A DNA stretch of 35,775 nt from Phascolarctobacterium sp. (lineage in GTDB: Bacteria; Bacillota; Negativicutes; Acidaminococcales; Acidaminococcaceae): contig NZ_JAUNOQ010000020.1 of NCBI RefSeq assembly GCF_030531065.1, positions 1 through 35,775 on the forward strand, given 5' to 3'. A program made the translations under genes and the position numbers. Below are positions 34,740 through 35,775 of the stretch, one piece after another (position 1 is the first letter of the stretch; every line of letters begins with the position of its first letter). The notes under the pieces were generated by a model. The model saw only the letters and a program-made list of their open reading frames with translations, had not been told where the DNA came from and did not search any database.

Positions 34740-35510
34740 ATGCAGAGTTTGGATTTTAGCGGTAAAAAATATGTTGTTTTTGGCGCTTCTTCTGGCATTG
34801 GTAGGCAGACTGCTTTGCAATTGAGTATGCTGGGAGCTAAACTTGTATTGATTGGCCGCAACGAAAATAAATTACAACAAACATATGAAAGGCTTAGTGG
34901 TTCTAATCACCATATAATTATTTGTGATATTTCTGATTTTAACGCAGCGAAAACTGTTGTAAAAAAAGCAGTTGAATTAGATGGAGAAAAATTAGACGGA
35001 TGTGTATTCTCTGCTGGTATATACACTATGTTGCCTATTGGAATGGCTAATGAAACAAAGATAAATCAAATCTTTGCTACCAACGCTTTTTCATTAATGG
35101 CAATAATAAAAACTTTTTCATCAAAACGAATTAGTAATGATGGAGCTGCATTTGTTAGCGTATCATCTCGAGCTGGATTTCTACCAGATAAATCACAAGG
35201 AGTTTATGCGGCTTCAAAAGCGGCAATAAATTCCTATACTATCGCAGCGGCAAAGGAAATGGCTATTAGACGAATAAGGTTTAATACAGTTTGTCCTGAA
35301 GCAGTAGATACCGAGATGGGAGCTGGTTTAAAACAAAGTTTTACTAGTGAAGCTTTAGCTAAAATATATCCATTGGGCATGTTGGAGGCTGAGGATGTTG
35401 CAAATGCTATATTATTTTTGTTGAGTGATCTAAGTAAAAAGATTTCTGGTCAATCTATCTGGTTATCTGCGGGGAATGATGGCGGGAGCATTGAAGGACA
35501 CATATTTTAA
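34740..35510 (+). CDS. short-chain dehydrogenase/reductase (FabG-like), second copy
   Basis: A protein of 256 residues that aligns with the previous SDR without gaps over the first 160 positions. The loop is GASSGIG (15-21, with Phe in place of Thr just before it), and the same catalytic set is present at the same numbers: Asn115, Ser142/143, Tyr156, Lys160. R40 again favours NADPH. The start at 34740 is chosen from GGGAGG 5 nt upstream. The ATG at 34713 lies inside the previous gene. Tandem duplication of both synthase and reductase is the notable feature. It is the last gene before a convergent IS110 remnant. Confidence 0.88.
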   Translation: MQSLDFSGKKYVVFGASSGIGRQTALQLSMLGAKLVLIGRNENKLQQTYERLSGSNHHIIICDISDFNAAKTVVKKAVELDGEKLDGCVFSAGIYTMLPIGMANETKINQIFATNAFSLMAIIKTFSSKRISNDGAAFVSVSSRAGFLPDKSQGVYAASKAAINSYTIAAAKEMAIRRIRFNTVCPEAVDTEMGAGLKQSFTSEALAKIYPLGMLEAEDVANAILFLLSDLSKKISGQSIWLSAGNDGGSIEGHIF

Positions 35511-35608
35511 TAAAGAAAAGTCCAGCGGTAATATGTCAAGCTAAAAATCAGTAAAAAGATAAAAGATTTTATGCTGTTTTTGGAGACAAAGAAACACCCA
35601 CCTAAAGC

Positions 35609-35639
35609 CTGCTTATTATAATTTTCAAAAAATAAGCAG
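35609..35639 (-). other. hairpin downstream of the IS110 transposase
   Basis: CTGCTTATT (35609-35617) and AATAAGCAG (35631-35639) form a 9-bp stem around a 13-nt AT-rich loop, 24 nt past the transposase stop on the minus strand. It could be a weak terminator, or part of the element's 3' non-coding end, where IS1111-group members carry their bridge RNA. No gene is seen in 35511-35662. Confidence 0.45.
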
Positions 35640-35662
35640 AGCCCAATTAATTGCAGAAGATA

Positions 35663-35775
35663 TTATTCCGCTGCACGGTATAAGCAGTTGCCTTTGAGCA
35701 GAGCAAAGACTAAGCGTGCCAATTTACGAGCAGTTAATGCGAGTGCGCGTTTGTGTTGGTATCTGTTAACCTCTT
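35663..35775 (-). mobile_element. IS110-family transposase, C-terminal end (cut by window edge)
   Basis: On the minus strand the frame beginning at 35773 is open to a TAA at 35663-35665. It encodes 36 residues with YQHKRALALTARKLARLVF and ALLKGNCLY, the characteristic C-terminal end of IS110/IS1111 (Transposase_20) proteins. These are DEDD transposases guided by a bridge RNA. The rest of the gene lies beyond the window, so it cannot be said whether it is intact. It is convergent with the glycan operon, and its arrival may mark one edge of that island. Confidence 0.82.

Overview
The window looks like a chromosome segment of a Gram-negative-type Firmicute, most likely one of the Negativicutes (an inference). 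HemZ, a long RecJ with a C-terminal extension, a bifunctional Rel and a 6S RNA gene between aspS and rarA fit Firmicutes. A LapA-type membrane protein and an ABC-dependent surface-polysaccharide cluster fit a diderm cell. Housekeeping genes are fairly GC-rich with strong Shine-Dalgarno sites. The AbiE module and most of the polysaccharide cluster are much more AT-rich, which suggests acquired DNA.

Layout. 1-1200: yajQ and a YkvA-like gene. 1270-5350, minus strand: brnQ-mrp, tyrS and an mscL that carries an extra zinc ribbon. 5420-6870: two small paralogous proteins resembling DnaA domain I, flanking a tRNA-Pro(CGG), followed by a run of RNA-type hairpins. 6974-18982: a long co-directional run, lapA-recJ-rel-dtd-MBL hydrolase-AI-2E transporter-hemZ-hisS-aspS, with 4-nt start/stop overlaps at several junctions. 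Two copies of a palindromic MITE-like repeat interrupt it (13082-13200 and 15744-15882). The first lies inside a 177-bp unit bounded by exact 16-bp direct repeats. 19087-22441: 6S RNA with its own promoter and terminator, an AbiEi/AbiEii abortive-infection/toxin-antitoxin pair with an operator-like palindrome, then rarA and two tandem terminators.

22519-35510 is a surface-glycan operon starting from a near-consensus promoter. It encodes an initiating sugar-phosphate transferase (WbaP-like), three glycosyltransferases, RmlA and RmlC, and a Wzm/Wzt ABC exporter. Next come a VioA-like sugar aminotransferase, a PglD/VioB-like hexapeptide acyltransferase, two ketoacyl synthase III-like enzymes with intact Cys-His-Asn triads and two short-chain reductases with intact catalytic residues. 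The last six genes look like a cassette that makes a hydroxyacyl chain and attaches it to an amino sugar, as in the modified viosamine of Pseudomonas syringae flagellin or anthrose of Bacillus anthracis. Both the synthase and the reductase are doubled here. This is the most interesting system in the window. No acyl carrier protein, RmlB or RmlD is visible. The window closes on the 3' end of an IS110-family transposase on the minus strand.
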